Of a stretch of 64,000 nucleotides of DNA, positions 25,340 to 38,372 are shown piece after piece. This DNA comes from Vespula vulgaris (lineage: Eukaryota; Arthropoda; Insecta; Hymenoptera; Vespidae), in assembly GCF_905475345.1 (NCBI RefSeq), contig NC_066587.1, forward strand, positions 13,724,058-13,788,057, given 5' to 3'. The position numbers and the translations under genes are program-made. The stretch's first letter is position 1. The number at the start of each line of letters is the position of its first letter. The notes beneath the pieces were generated by a model, which saw nothing but the letters and a program-made list of their open reading frames with translations, was not told where the DNA came from and did not search any database.

Positions 25340-27487
25340 TATATTGTGAAAACCATTCGTTCCTTTGCATTTTTAAAATACTCGAATTTTTCTCCATATA
25401 CCCGAGGTAAATTAAATATTCCCAGAAATTCTATGCGCATCGACGAGAGTAGCATGCCGAATGCGGGCGAACCTAGTGTATGCATTTCCGTTTCGAAGCA
25501 TGGGAACGCGCGATTTGAATGCGATGCGCTCCACTTTGGCACATAGATAACACACTTTTCCTCCTCGATTCCTCTTCACGGAAACTGAAAATTCGAAAAT
25601 CAATATGTACCGTGTCATACCAATATACATGCTTAATAATACAATTTGTAGCGTTTTTTCCTCTTATTTGTCCACATTACGTTTTGTTTCTCTCCCTTTC
25701 CTTTTTGAAACGATTTTAAATTTCTTTTACCGCGCTTGTGCGCTTCGTGACGCATACTAAACGATAATAAAACACGAAGAGCGTATAAAGAATGGACGGC
25801 GATGGAAAGGATCGTAGAGTATTGTTATCACGAAGTTAAGCACACTCTGAAACATGTACTACAGATACTGGTACATTAGTTGACATTAATAAAATTTAGA
25901 GGCCATTGTTTCGGAGTTTAAAGTTGTTCATCACTTCTGGTTTTATAATGGTTTACGCCAACAATGAGAACAGGTGTAATCCTTGACTTGATTTTGATGA
26001 ACATGGTTTCATTTTAAAGAGGAAGGTTTAATCTAGAACCTTGCTTTTTCGAATTTTTGAAAAAGCTTTATTTTCTTCGCAAAAATCATTTAAAAAAATG
26101 GTATTTTTACGAGAATATTTTATGTATAAATAATATTATAATATTGATTTCATATTATAACGTTAAATTTTTCTTTTTCAAAAGGGCGTTACAATCGAAC
26201 TGGCGACATATTATCGAATGTTTCGATATACGACATAATCGAAACGATATAATCGAATGTTTATATTGCTAAAATAAAAAAACGGCAAAGTAAAAGCAAC
26301 GTTCGTATTTCGTGATTTAAACAACAAGTGTGTTTTCATCGATTGCGTGCAATGCAGTTGTTAAAGTTAGTGTTTGTTCATAAAATTTTTTATTTTTTTA
26401 ATAGATTGTAAATGAAAGTACCACAATATCTAGTATGAATATTTTGGATAGACCGAATCGTCGATTTATTTATTCGTCTTTAAAAGCCAATGATTTTTTG
26501 TGATTGAAGGTGAAGAAAAAATGAAATCAATCGAACATGCAAAAACTCAATCAATTTGTTTAATATACTCGTCATCCATATTAATTTTTAACATCACGAA
26601 ACAATGAATGCCGTTGCTTCGTCTCCTTTGCAGAATGCCTTTTCAACGAGTAAGCTTTTCATACGCTTCGTCTTGCTTTTCATATGGAAAACGGAGAAAA
26701 CAAGACACCGTGAAAAAGGAACGGAAGAGAAGGAAAATATGATCATGTGCAGAGTAGTAATGCAGTGGTAACAATCGCATCACTAACAGTAGTAACAGTG
26801 ATGCTTCGTAGGAGTAATATATGCGAGATTCACATATACGTATAAGAGCTGAGAAAGATAAAGTGGAAAAAAGGAATAGACAGATTAAATCGATAAACGA
26901 CACGGATGTGTCGTAGAAATACGCAAAAGTTCGAAATGTTCGTCTCGATCGCGTGCTCGAACATCATCCGGCAACGACTTAGCTATGATCGCGTGATTCC
27001 GTTCGCTCACACGAAATTCGTTTTCTATTTTGTTAAATGACATCGGCCCGTATACCTAATCGTGCTCGTACCTAAGCCACTAAAACGAGTAACACGCCGA
27101 GCGAAACTTACATACTCATCGGCATAGCGAGCTTTGCAAAATTCCAGGCTGATAGTAGCTACTACTGGTATTGCTAGCGGTAGGTCAAGGATTCTGTTTC
27201 GCCGAGATTAGTCTATACGAGTTTCGTTCTGTTGCAGTGATGTTCTTCCTTGATATATACGGATTAATTGCACCCACAGTAAATCAATAAAAAGGAAGTT
27301 CTCTATTCGGAGGTAAGGGAATTTGCATTCCCATGTACACTGGGAATACAACAAATCAACGACCGTACCACGTGATAATAGTTGCGGTCGGCCCGATTGA
27401 AAAAGATCGATGTAAACCATAAATCACGATGGTCGGCCCTTTGAAAAGCGTACCACTGTTTTTAGGACGACGAGATCGACTTTTGCT

Positions 27488-27519
<32 letters not shown>

Positions 27520-28072
27520 CCTCTTTCTCTTTCTCTCTCTCCCAATCTTTTAGAAATGTATTGATCTCTCGTTTACAGTTTACACTCCACATTTTCGACC
27601 CATATATCAATTTAAACTACATTCCTTTAAATAGTAATTACCGTAACTAAATACGAGCGTGCATTATCGGAAAACTTTGTGCAACAGCTGTCCGAGTTAG
27701 TAGCAACTGTTCATTACTTGAAAATTATACGGGTTTAACGTGCTCATAATATAGGAATAATATGAGTTCTTTCGAATATAGTATTAGATAATTTATTATC
27801 AAACATTCCTTATTCGTTTCCAACCCATCGGATGAGACGCGTCGAAAGATCGTCCGAGATATCAATGACTTATACCACTCGTTCTTCATTAAAGAGAAAC
27901 TTCGAAATCACGATAGTGGTAGCGCTGTTAGTTCAAATCTCTCGATAATCGGGCGAATTTCATTCGGAGCCACAAATGAATTTTCGCTTATCGAGACAGC
28001 TCCTGTTCGATCGATTCTTATTAATAGCTTTCGAAGGACAATACTACCGGTCGAAAGGAAACAACAACGCGA

Positions 28073-28144
<72 letters not shown>

Positions 28145-29543
28145 GAGAGACTTTTCTTTTTTCTCTTCCGTTTATGAAAGTTCATTTCCTCCAACTTTGG
28201 TGTACATATATGTATACATACTTCCTACAAATACCAAATGCATAGATGTACGATAATGGTGCGTTAATAGAACGAATCGTGGCGATGTTATTGCTCCACG
28301 ATAATGAGTATTCCTCGTGTCGGCGTTTGCCCGCGAAATGCTAAAAGGCATAAAATCCAAAAACGAAAAATCGATCGAACCAAACGATCGTCGTTAGCTC
28401 GACGAAGTCGTGTTCGCTTCGTTTCTCTGGTTTTATCGGCCGAAGTCTAACATTATGAACTTGGAAAAATATTTTCCCAGAGCGTTTTAAACTCTACTGT
28501 GAGTTGGCACAATATTTATGACGATGATTTGTGATCAGTCATTTGCTTGAACGATTACGAGATATAAATGTGTCTACCTTTATCATTGATCTTCATAACA
28601 ACCTGAAGGATACATATGTACGTATCGGACGAAATATCTGAGTTCTTCAGTCCTTGAATTTCGTGAGTCGGAAAGGGTAGTCCTAACGGGCCATCGATGA
28701 GACAGCAAAGAAGGTGTGTGGGACAATTCGTGATATGGAGACGCGTTAGTCCAAGGACACGGAACTTTCTACATCGATATATAATTGACACTTTCATTTG
28801 ACGTCTTTCATGGTATTGAAAAAACTTTTGGATATGTTTTATGATATAAAAAAGTCGTCCGAAGGTATTATATTACAAAAGAGAGATTTCTCTTTCTTTC
28901 TTTCTCTCTTTCTTCTTCTGGTTCTTTCGAATTTCTTCGATTTCAAGGAGCAAAGAGATTACGACCGAATTTACACGATAATAATTATAAATTTCTTCGT
29001 CATTTTTCCCTGCAAAAATTTATCCATGATTTGACTTCTATACGTTCTATCCCCTTTTATGTTTGAAGTAAAAACAAACAATGATGAATATTGGGTTGAG
29101 AGTCACTGTTCTCGGTGACACGATTTCCCGGCTTGTCCTTCGACGAAAAACCATTGGATCGCAATGTAGGTGAGATACGTACTCTGCATCGTGAGAGAAA
29201 GTGTTGCATGGAGAATGGAAAATAATATGCATGAGAACGTACGTTCCGTTCACGATATAAACTGTTATAAATTTTGCTTGTATCGTTTTTAACACGTTGT
29301 TTTCGAATGTATAATTTATAATCTTTAGGGTAATATTAAGAGGTGAAATAAAAAATGCAAAGTATGTCGTGGTAAAGAGTAGTAATTTGTAAATGCAGGT
29401 AAAGGAAAAGAATTACTATTGGCTGAGATCGGCTTGGTAACTCACCATCGCGTAATGAAGTCAGTGCCAATGGTAAAGATTGGTGCTGTCGTACGATTGG
29501 CCTCGGTGCCGTTCAGGCTACTTTGAGTCCCGTTTACCTCCAT
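10960..29543 (-). CDS. mAChR-B: Muscarinic acetylcholine receptor, type B/GAR-2-like (class A GPCR)
   Basis: Four coding exons on the minus strand: 29446-29543, 13945-14153, 13569-13757 and 10960-13262, joined in phases 2, 1 and 1 to give 932 residues. It is a plasma-membrane receptor for acetylcholine that signals through G proteins. The N-terminus carries about seven N-glycosylation sequons. TM1 is about 116-140, TM2 153-175, TM3 188-212, TM4 233-253, TM5 279-299, TM6 853-876 and TM7 891-912. Asp196 (VDYTV, position 3.32) is the amine-binding acid. DRF replaces DRY at 213-215; Cys189/Cys269 form the expected disulfide; NPFCY at 906-910 is the NPxxY motif. The third intracellular loop is very long (about 545 residues, Ser/Thr/Gln-rich). 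Position 6.52 is His872 where atropine-sensitive receptors have Asn. The TM-bearing exons are certain. The first exon is inferred (see its own entry). Assignment to B rather than the related C type is tentative. Confidence 0.88.
16374..16412. repeat. (AT)n microsatellite
   Basis: About 19 AT dinucleotides in the receptor intron. A second, interrupted AT/AAATAT block lies at about 16765-16810, ending in a GTGTGT run. Confidence 0.9.
17371..17566. repeat. Compound (GA)n microsatellite cluster
   Basis: Several GA/AG tracts (about 17380-17400, 17445-17472, 17493-17566) separated by 20-45 bp. The apparent Ser-Leu open frames on the minus strand are products of this repeat. Confidence 0.9.
18527..18562. 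repeat. (AT)n microsatellite
   Basis: About 17 AT dinucleotides preceded by CATACATA words. Confidence 0.88.
19984..20059. repeat. (GT)n/(AT)n compound microsatellite
   Basis: A short GTGTGTGTGT run followed by about 25 AT dinucleotides. Confidence 0.9.
22471..22536. repeat. (GA)n microsatellite
   Basis: GAGAGACAGA words passing into a pure GA tract; it is followed by AGTAGTAGTA. Confidence 0.9.
25295..25336. repeat. (AT)n microsatellite
   Basis: About 21 AT dinucleotides. Confidence 0.9.
27487..27541. repeat. (CT)n microsatellite
   Basis: A CT tract with TTTCTCTCC interruptions. It has the opposite strand sense to the GA tract 540 bp away at 28072. Confidence 0.9.
28072..28150. repeat. 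(GA)n microsatellite
   Basis: About 38 GA dinucleotides with one GGG interruption, the longest single GA tract in the window. Confidence 0.92.
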
Positions 29544-29624
29544 TCCGTCGAAAAGAAGCCACGGTGACAGCAAGCTCAAGAGCCACCGCACCTTCTCTCA
29601 CTGTCCAGTCATCTCTTGGACATT
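29446..29624 (-). CDS. mAChR-B: Inferred first coding exon of the muscarinic receptor (N-terminal ectodomain start plus 81 nt of 5' UTR)
   Basis: On the minus strand, ATG at 29543 is the first in-frame ATG after an upstream in-frame TGA. It opens 32 codons, MEVNGTQSSLNGTEANRTT and onward, with three N-glycosylation sequons, then a consensus donor CGATG|GTGAGT. The exon ends with TG. The acceptor at 14154/14153 (TCTCTTCTTCCAG|G) adds G to make Trp33 and continues without a stop into the known receptor exon, KLKRQRERLCRYVYNQ. Upstream, GCTTTACAG|AATG at 29624 is a good acceptor, so the 5' UTR is probably split. Two tiny upstream frames sit in the leader. Using the nearer AG at 14121 instead would create TGA at the junction, which argues for the chosen acceptor. 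Confidence 0.7.
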
Positions 29625-32176
29625 CTGTAAAGCAAAAGAGCCCAAATCGAAAGTTTAATAGTTATTACTTTGACGAGATAAAATCATGTAATATATCGAA
29701 GAAAAAAGAAAATTTATGCAGTTAGCTGAACGACCTTTAGCCTTGCACACATTGTTTGCTCGTCAAAACTTATCGCCGGTAGTATATCGATCGATATTTA
29801 ACTTTAAGTTGCAAAGGCGACTTAATATCTGTAATAAATTTTTTCACGAGGAAAGCAAAGTCAAGGTCGAACGAGGAGAACTTTTGCAAGAGCAAAAGCT
29901 CTGGAGTATTGTTCGAGCAAGTTTTCTTATTTAATGATCGTACCGTAAGAAAAACAGTCGCATGAAGAGACACTAGAATTGACGATTTACGTACGTACAT
30001 ACATATATAGATGCTTTTAAGAGAAGCATTCTATTTTCGATCCATTTTATCCAGGATCAGGTTGACGTTTCAGAGAACTATCGGTAAACATATTACGTAT
30101 ATATCAATATAAGAAGATCTCAAGCTTTAAAATATTTATCACTTCATTACCTTACTATCCCGGCTTTGTCGTTATTATCGCGAAAAATATCTTGCCCGTG
30201 TTCTTTCGTAATAAAGAAATTACTTGCTAACAGAGAAATGAGCTTCCTAGGTTGCATCAAGTAGAAATCTTATCGTATTTGCATGGATATTGCTGAAAGA
30301 CGAAGCGACTTTCTACAAAGGCATTTCCTAGAACGAACAACTAGCCTTAGGAGTTTTCAAATAAACTTTGTTTGCGGTCAAACGATGGAAGGACTTGTTA
30401 TTTGCGTTAACAAACAGCAAATAACATGGGAAGAATTAAAAAACTATTAATCATAATTTGGAACTCTTCTGGTTTGAAAATCTAGTTACATCTAATACGT
30501 CAACTTCGCTAACGAGTTTTCTTCCCAATTGATACGAAGACCTTTCAGTTTGTTGAAACTAATGAAACAAAGATAAATGAAAGACGATGGAAGAATTGAT
30601 CCCTTTTTTTTCGCTTTGTACCAAGCATTTATAACAGTCGAAACGTACCGAGATACAATGCGTCCGTGTAAAACATTCGGATCGATCGGTACATTTCCAG
30701 CGAGTCTCTCTCTCTCTTTTTTTCTCTCCACGAGTTTCGAAGAATTCCCATCGAGAGAATGTGTGTATGTACTCGCATACTTGCATGCAGATAGACGAGC
30801 ACGTGAAATAGTATAAAACACGCGACTCTTATCGTATCGGCGATATCTTTTTCGAACGTTTTTGCGATTCCTTTTTTCTTCAGTTTTTTTCTCTCTCGTT
30901 TTATGCACTACTCTAGGTACATGTATATGAATGTTATACAATGTCAAGTATAGAGAATCGTTCGTAGTGAGGATATTTCTTCTTCACGACCATTTCTCCA
31001 ATAGCTCGTCGTAAATTGCCGTCTTTCAGGCGTTGAGCTTTTCTCATCGCGAGATTCACAGAGAACGTCTTCATAGAATTACGTCTACGAACGCTCGGGT
31101 CTCTGTTATTGACAGAAGTCTTCAAAACAAGAGATATATAATCGATACTTCCATAAAATATTTGAGAATTTGAAAATCGTAGATCTGAAGAGTTTCTAAA
31201 ATAATTTCTTTTCTTTTCTTTCTCAAATCGTGGCAACGCGTCTTAAGAAAACGTCATTCAGAAAAGAGATTGTATTTAACACAAGATATCACTTTAATTT
31301 TCACTAGACTAGTTGTTACTAACTTCTGTTTGTACTCATCATCCTTGGAAATTCTAGTATGAATTCATGTGTAAAACAAAAGGACAGAAGTAGCCAATTA
31401 GTGCACACCATTGCTTGAGAACTTAAATCTGTCGCTTAGCTTTTAAAACTGTTCATGGTTGGTGAACCATAAGCTCTCTCTATCTCTCTTTCTCTCAAAA
31501 TCATTGGAGTGTATTTTTTAAATGAGCATTCCTGTAGAGATCATTATTTTAGTTAACATTTTGATCTATTCCATGTTCTAGATACTTCAGCTAGTTAGAT
31601 TTAAAACAGAATAAAATTTATTTATATACATACGTGCTTTTGAAAGCGATCTGACGTTATAATTATCATTGACGTCTATGTACTTTATTTCCACTTATCG
31701 CATTTGTTTCGTGCATTCATTCATTCGAACGCGAAACGTACGGTATATACATATTTTTTTTCTCTTCACCCGGAGATACTGTACAGGCAGTCCCCCGATA
31801 TACAGCTTATACGGAACATAAACGTGACTTTACTATACGTGTGTGCGTGAATGTTCATGTACCCTGTACTCGTACGACCAATATAGAACATGTAAAGCGA
31901 CAGATAGTGAAAATGAAACGAAGGGAACTCTCATCGTAGTATAAAGTAAAAAGAGTACTGTACGTTTAGAGAATGTAGTGAGAGCGAGGGACTGAAAAGC
32001 GAACGCGCTATCGAATTTTCACGTTTTCACGTTCGCTCGGAAAATCATCGAACTTCGTTTTCACGATGATTATTGACACAGGAAACGAACGATTAGACAT
32101 CGAGGATTTGGTGGTATCTCTTCAGCCTAGAACCGACCATCGATTTGTCTGCGATTCCAACAAAACATCCCTGTAA

Positions 32177-32221
<45 letters not shown>

Positions 32222-32240
32222 AATCGATATATATATATAT
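32177..32240. repeat. (AT)n microsatellite, two blocks each preceded by AATCG
   Basis: AT tracts at 32181-32219 and 32228-32240, each introduced by AATCG, which points to a local duplication. Confidence 0.85.
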
Positions 32241-33269
32241 GTATATGTATTTATATGTATACGACACTTCATCGTTCGATGTTTGAAAAAAAGAAAATGA
32301 GATAGCATGCCAACAGATGCAGATTCGACGGGCGATAAAACCTGCGCATTGTATTGTCCTTTATAAACATTGTGCCAGAGGATATTAATTAAACCAACAT
32401 TATGATTCATCAGTGTTATTAAGAAATAAAAACTTTCATTCTTACATCGCGAAGAATCATTGCGAATTGATCGTCTATCCATCGAATGGATCATCCAATC
32501 GGACGATTACACGTTGTTCAGTTTCGTACAGTTAACGCATCTATCGTACTTGAAAAGAAGACAAGATAATGATTGAATCATCAATGCGGAAGGCAATAAT
32601 CAGGAATTGGTGTTCGATCGATGTAGATTTCCGATGACAAGTTGGTTTGTTTCGATTTTTCTCGAGGTGGTCGTCCTCTCGAAGGAAAAATCTTGGAAAA
32701 GGAAGAACAGGAAGAGGAGGATGGTTACTAAAGGTAGACCAACGAACCAATGGGACCGATTTGTGAATAATTTACTCGTGCGACGAACGAAAGCATCTTT
32801 CTATTTAGTTTTAGCGAAGGAAACTACCGCTTCCATTCGGTTGACTCAATATTCTTCGTTGAGGAAATGGAAGAAACTGTTTGAAATTAGGTCGATATAT
32901 AGTACATAAATAAATTCCGTGGAGATGAAAAAATTCCGATAAGCCTATCGGCTCGAAAAAGAACGTTTTTACCCGTCGAGACTTTAATGAGGTTCTATCT
33001 CTCGTTTGCCGTTGGCATGAGCAAGCGTACGTTAATCACGATCCTTTCTCCAATTCGTCTTTCGTTCTTCGAGAATAACCGTGGACCGTTTATAATCGTA
33101 CGAATACATACCTCACCCTTTTGAAATTTCAATCGATCAAACCGCTCTCGTTCATTTTAGTAATTGGTTCGTTCGTCCATTTCGCGTTCCGATATGAAAA
33201 TTAATTAATTGCGAATTACACTTGATTTCCCATAAGCCCGCGACGTTTGACATCGCTTTGTATCGTCGA

Positions 33270-33300
33270 AAGAGAGAGAAAAAGAGAAAAAGAGAAAGAG

Positions 33301-33343
<43 letters not shown>
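33270..33343. repeat. (GA)n microsatellite
   Basis: AAAGAGAAAAAGAG words followed by about 20 GA dinucleotides. Confidence 0.9.
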
Positions 33344-33346
<3 letters not shown>

Positions 33347-36300
33347 TATCATTCTTTCCCGACATTAAACCAAAACGAATCTTTTTCTCTTCAAGGAAAA
33401 CTTTCAGAATCGTTAATATAAAGGCGGAAGCATCCTCTTTAGCGAGGATTTATCTTGACGTAGATTTCTTTTTATCTCAAAACAAACGAGCACTTACTTC
33501 GGAAAGCTTATCAATTCGAATAAGCGACCTTAAAGATCGTTTTAATCTTTATGGGACATGGAATAATGCTGTATCTCATCGCTATAAAAAAAAAACATCT
33601 TAATTTCCTGTATATATCAGAGTCTTATGTTACTTTTATTTTTATAGATCTTCCACTTGATATCGATTTACGCATTTCGTTAAAGCTTTTCTGCTTGGAC
33701 AACACCGGAAACATAAGAAATAAGAAGAAAAGTGGGACGACGAAGTAAAACCAAAGGCAAGAGAACTTTCTTCGTTCTTTCTTTTCATGAGTTTTAACGA
33801 TCATATGCACGCTTAGACTTGAAATTACAAGATTTCAGAAGAGATCGTTAATGCTCGTTCCTTCCTCCAGTCATTGTTTGTAGTTAAAATTATTCGCTTT
33901 CAGTTTTTAAAAACGTATACTCGGTTGTTCGTTTGATCCCCCCTATAAAAGGAACTATACGGAATGCTTTATAATTGCATCTGTTTGCGTGCATACGCAC
34001 ATGTATTTTGACGTTATAGTCGATATTGAATTTCTATAGATGTTACATGGACCGGTGGGAACATTGTAAATACGATAGCCGTCCTGCTCGACAGGTGGAG
34101 GATGTACGCACATTGTTAATCCGATGCTTCTCATCTCTCTCCCCGAACCTCCTTGTCACGGATGATGAACAGAAATTTGTTCGGTAATCATGATAGAATC
34201 GTCTTTATGCTTGCGTGCACTCATTATATTCCTATCTCGACCGAAAGAAAAAAGATATCAGTGTGCTTTTTTTTTTTATTAATTTAATTATCGCGTAAAA
34301 GTAGTAACAGAAATTCGTAAAAAAATAGAGATAAAAATAGAGTGAAAGAGAAAACAGATGATATTAAACAATTTCGTGGTTTTCTCTGATCCAACATCAA
34401 TCCTTCTACACGTATACAGTTTTTTAAGTTCTCGGATTAAATCCTTTCTACTATTCGAATGACATTTCATTTCTTTTCCTTTCTATACTATAATTAGGAA
34501 GAATTATCGTAGTAGAATGAAACGTTGGTGAACATGACGCGATTGCGTATCGGTTGGCCGACACGTGACTACTTTTTGATCGTGATCTCGACGTGACGTG
34601 ATGCACGAAACGAACCTTCAAATCTTTCCAATTTGATCGACGTTCGTTCAATCGGAGTTTCTATTCAGAATATTTTTATTTCTTTTGAAATCAACGGTGT
34701 AAATCACATTCGGTTTGACGTAACGAAGTAGGAGTCAATCCTAAACGCGTAACGAAATAAGAGTTAGAATCATGTGACAATCAAAGGGTGTTTTAATGTT
34801 ATCGACTTATAAATTGTAAGAATCTTAGAACGTTGTAAACGCTTATCGAAAGGTATTCGTGACGGTTTTCTTATATTGGATTAAATGTGTTTCACGAACG
34901 ATAGCGTGTACCTTTCTTTCGTGTTCCTTATCGAGCTGTCTCGCGAAAAGTGCTTAGCTACTCGTGATATATTATAGTAATCGTGATTATTTCCTTCGGA
35001 CTTCTTAACGAAGCGCGTCCGCGAAGTCTCGTTTGAACTTAACGATCGATCGCGATTTTACGAGACTTTTAAAAATCGATCATTGATTGAAAATGGAAAA
35101 AGAAAATTCTTATTAGAATTTTATAACGATGTGTTTGTTGATCTTCATCAATTCATGTATTTCACAATTTTGTTAAAACGTTGTTCTAAGTAAAGCCATT
35201 TGATTTTTTTTTTTTATTTTATTGTTACATCAGTCAGACTTACAGATGTTCTATTTACTTAGCATAAATAATTGAACAATAGATGTCCATTACTATGCTC
35301 TCATTTAAATAACACATCAATCCTTATGGTCCGAAAAAATGTTCGTTCAATCTATCATTTGATCCAATCTATAAAGTACTCGTTATATATTCTTGTGACG
35401 TAACGAGCACGTAGGTACGTACAATCGACGCTACAGAAAAAAAATGTTTCAATATGTGACGAGCACATAGCATCAGGATTTTTATTTAAAATAAAATTCA
35501 ACGATGGAACGATATTGCACCACTTCATTTGACGTTTTAATATCAGGATATCAAGACGCGTCTCTATATGACCGTAGAACGTGTGAAATTCATTATATGA
35601 GTTTTAGTGATAGTTGCAAGAATGCTGTTTTGTGATGACAATTTTGCACTTTAATGAAGAATCATGCGTAACGAGAATATTTGCAGGCTGCAATTTTTGC
35701 TTGTATTTCGAGATAAATTACAAAGATAGTCTATACAATAATTTTCATATTTACGATATATTATCGTTATTATTATATCGTAATAGCGATCGATCCATTT
35801 TTGTAGTGCAAAATGCTTCTCTATATTGTGTCCTTTAGAGTCTTCGACCCTCGTAGCACAAAGTGGCCATGACGTAGTGTACAAGTGCATGTTTGTGTAT
35901 CCACAAAGTATGAACTAATCGATATTTATTGATCTCACGTTCAGAGCCACGGGAAGGACGCATAAAGGAGAATCCTTCGACGCTTGTGTTCGACCTAAAA
36001 TTATTATTATGCGTAGCTTCGGAGTGCTCGGCCAACATGAGCCTCCAATTCCTGTCGTTCTATTTGCATACGCCTCTTCGTCTTTTAGCCTTGAAATCGA
36101 AATCTTGTTAAGGGGTGGTATTTCTCTTTGTAACTTTGTAATTAAAGAACATTCATTAATTGGATACCTACAAGAGTTCAGGGTATAATATTAGAACTTT
36201 TATTTCGATTAAAATTCGTAGAGGACATCAATATTATCGTTTATCGTTTAAATATTCACAGAGGAGTATACATTCTCGAGGAATTAAATAGAATTAAAAT

Positions 36301-38345
36301 AGTCAAAGTAATCTAATGCGATACGATAGAATCAGTCGTCATTAACAAACGTTGATCAGATTCCGAGAATCATATTTGTATGAGAATAGACGGCTAATTA
36401 TAGTATTGTACGTTATTCGCGATTCGTCTTTTATACTTGAATAATGAAACGTCATAATTGCTGAACGGCTCGACTACTATAGCAAGTACTTTCTTCACTT
36501 AAGATCAACAACTTATCGTCAAGAAGTTCTTCTAACATAATTTGAGAGAGATTCGCCGTGGTAAACTTTTTGATTGCATAGTCGCATTCATAGTCATTTA
36601 GAGTTTTGAAACTCGCTTCTATTAAGAACGATGTTTCTTCGTTTAATAATTGACTTTTCTGTCTTTAATCATACTACTTTATTTGGTTATGGAACATCTA
36701 GTGATTATTATGGAAATATTGTTCGGCGCGCTATATTCAAGGTTAGAAAGTGAAAGAAACGAAGTTATTGAATAACCGAAAAGCTAATAAATCGTTAACA
36801 CAGACTGGAATAATAATGCGAAGAACTTCACGCAAAGTGTCGAGGTTCGTAAAGAATCGAAAATAGGGGGAATATTCGGAGAATATATTGCGAAAGATCG
36901 TGAGGGTTTAAGGGGATTCACGAACTGCTATTGATTTTCAAAAATAAGCTCGCATCTAACAGCAAAGTATAATTTCCTGTAGTTGGACTCGGAATAATGT
37001 CTTTTTCGATTTCTAATTTCGGTGACACTAATGACATTTCCTGTTCGATAAAATACTTAGGCCCTTCGAGATTCCTCGATGATCGTCGAGAAGCGACACA
37101 ATAAATTTAGAATTAGACGATGACTTAGAAAAAACGTGCGATTGAAATAATTTATTTATGGAGCTTTGACATAAGTATTGATTATCGTAATGTATTCTAT
37201 TGAGTCGATTATTGGGAAGAAATTTATGGTAGAATTATAATACAGTAAAAGATTCTCTTCGGTTGATAAATTTTACTAAAAATGAAATGTTTTTTTCTTC
37301 GGTATCTTCGCAAAAAAATTTGTGATTCATTTCTTTCGTCGTTATCGACGTTACGGAAGCGAGTTTGACGGATTTATCGTCAACTTTATCGTCACTGTAC
37401 TACTTCCTTCGATATAGCAAGTAACTTTGAGGGTGTAGATTTGTTATAAAGTATACGTCGATTTGATTGAAAGAAACGACCGATAAGGCTCGACAAGAAA
37501 TCGTATATTTTGTCGCGATCTAACAAAGCGATCGGCCTTCTACTATATTCTGTTAGAAATCATCCCCTTTTTCTCGCGCTAGACTCACTCGAGCGGTCAC
37601 GGCCGGTTCGATATATCGCCGCCTGGTCGAGCGGAATAAACGGATCTAGAGTTCGTTTACACCGAGTTTAGCACGATGGCAGGGCGAAACTTGTTCGCTT
37701 CGTCAGTATCGGTCGGCTTTCGATTGTTCGACGGAATTTTCGTCGCGCATTCCGCCGCTCGACGAAGAGGATCGAATAATCTTCCTCGAATTTTGCATTC
37801 CTTGAATTCCTCCCTTTTGACGTAACGCGAATATCGCACGGACAGCTTATTGCCGTCGATCAGAAGGACGATCTGTATTCGTATCTACTGATATACGTGA
37901 TTTCACGATGCATGAAAATTTTCACGAGATTTCGTCGAGTTCGGCACGAACGATGGTGTTGGCACGTTTTCGAAAATATATACTAGGTACTTAGATAACT
38001 GCTATTAGCTTGTGCTACTTGCGGCTGGGTTATATCGAGTAAAACGTTCGGTGGCAGGTAATCGGCGCGTCAAAAGGGGCCGCAAAGGCGAGGGTAACGG
38101 CAACAAGTAACGAAGTATGACGCTCACCTTGCGTGCCCTCCAGTCACGAAGGACTTTACCGAAGTAGGCCACGTGAAAGTTCAGCTCTTAAAGTTCCATT
38201 CGGTCTTACGACGGACGTTCGGCAGGCATTGTCCGTGCACGTGCTGGACGTCCTAAGTTCCTCGATCTGTCCTCACTGTCACTTAAAAATGCGACTTTCA
38301 ACGAGCGAGTCATTCGAATTTCGAAGAGGACAGAATATAAAAGAA

Positions 38346-38372
38346 AAAGAGAGAGAGAGAGAGAGAGAGAAG
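38346..38372. repeat. (GA)n microsatellite
   Basis: About 12 GA dinucleotides inside the CpG-rich block. Confidence 0.85.

Larger units (their letters stand above)
14154..29445 (-). other. Large first coding intron of the muscarinic receptor (about 15.3 kb)
   Basis: Bounded by the inferred donor at 29445 and the acceptor at 14154. It holds many microsatellites (listed separately), a CTCCTTTTCTCCAC-type 15-bp repeat at about 14505-14550 and long AT-rich stretches. A slightly GC-richer island at about 21000-21360 has overlapping frames on the minus strand but no recognisable protein and no convincing splice pair. I saw no nested gene. Confidence 0.6.
29625..38127. other. No coding gene recognised; probable 5' UTR intron of the muscarinic receptor
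   Basis: If the noncoding first exon proposed at 38128 onward is right, this is an 8.5-kb intron in the receptor 5' UTR. It contains microsatellites at about 32177-32240 (AT, two blocks each preceded by AATCG) and 33270-33343 (GA). Short open frames on both strands show no family resemblance. Confidence 0.4.
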
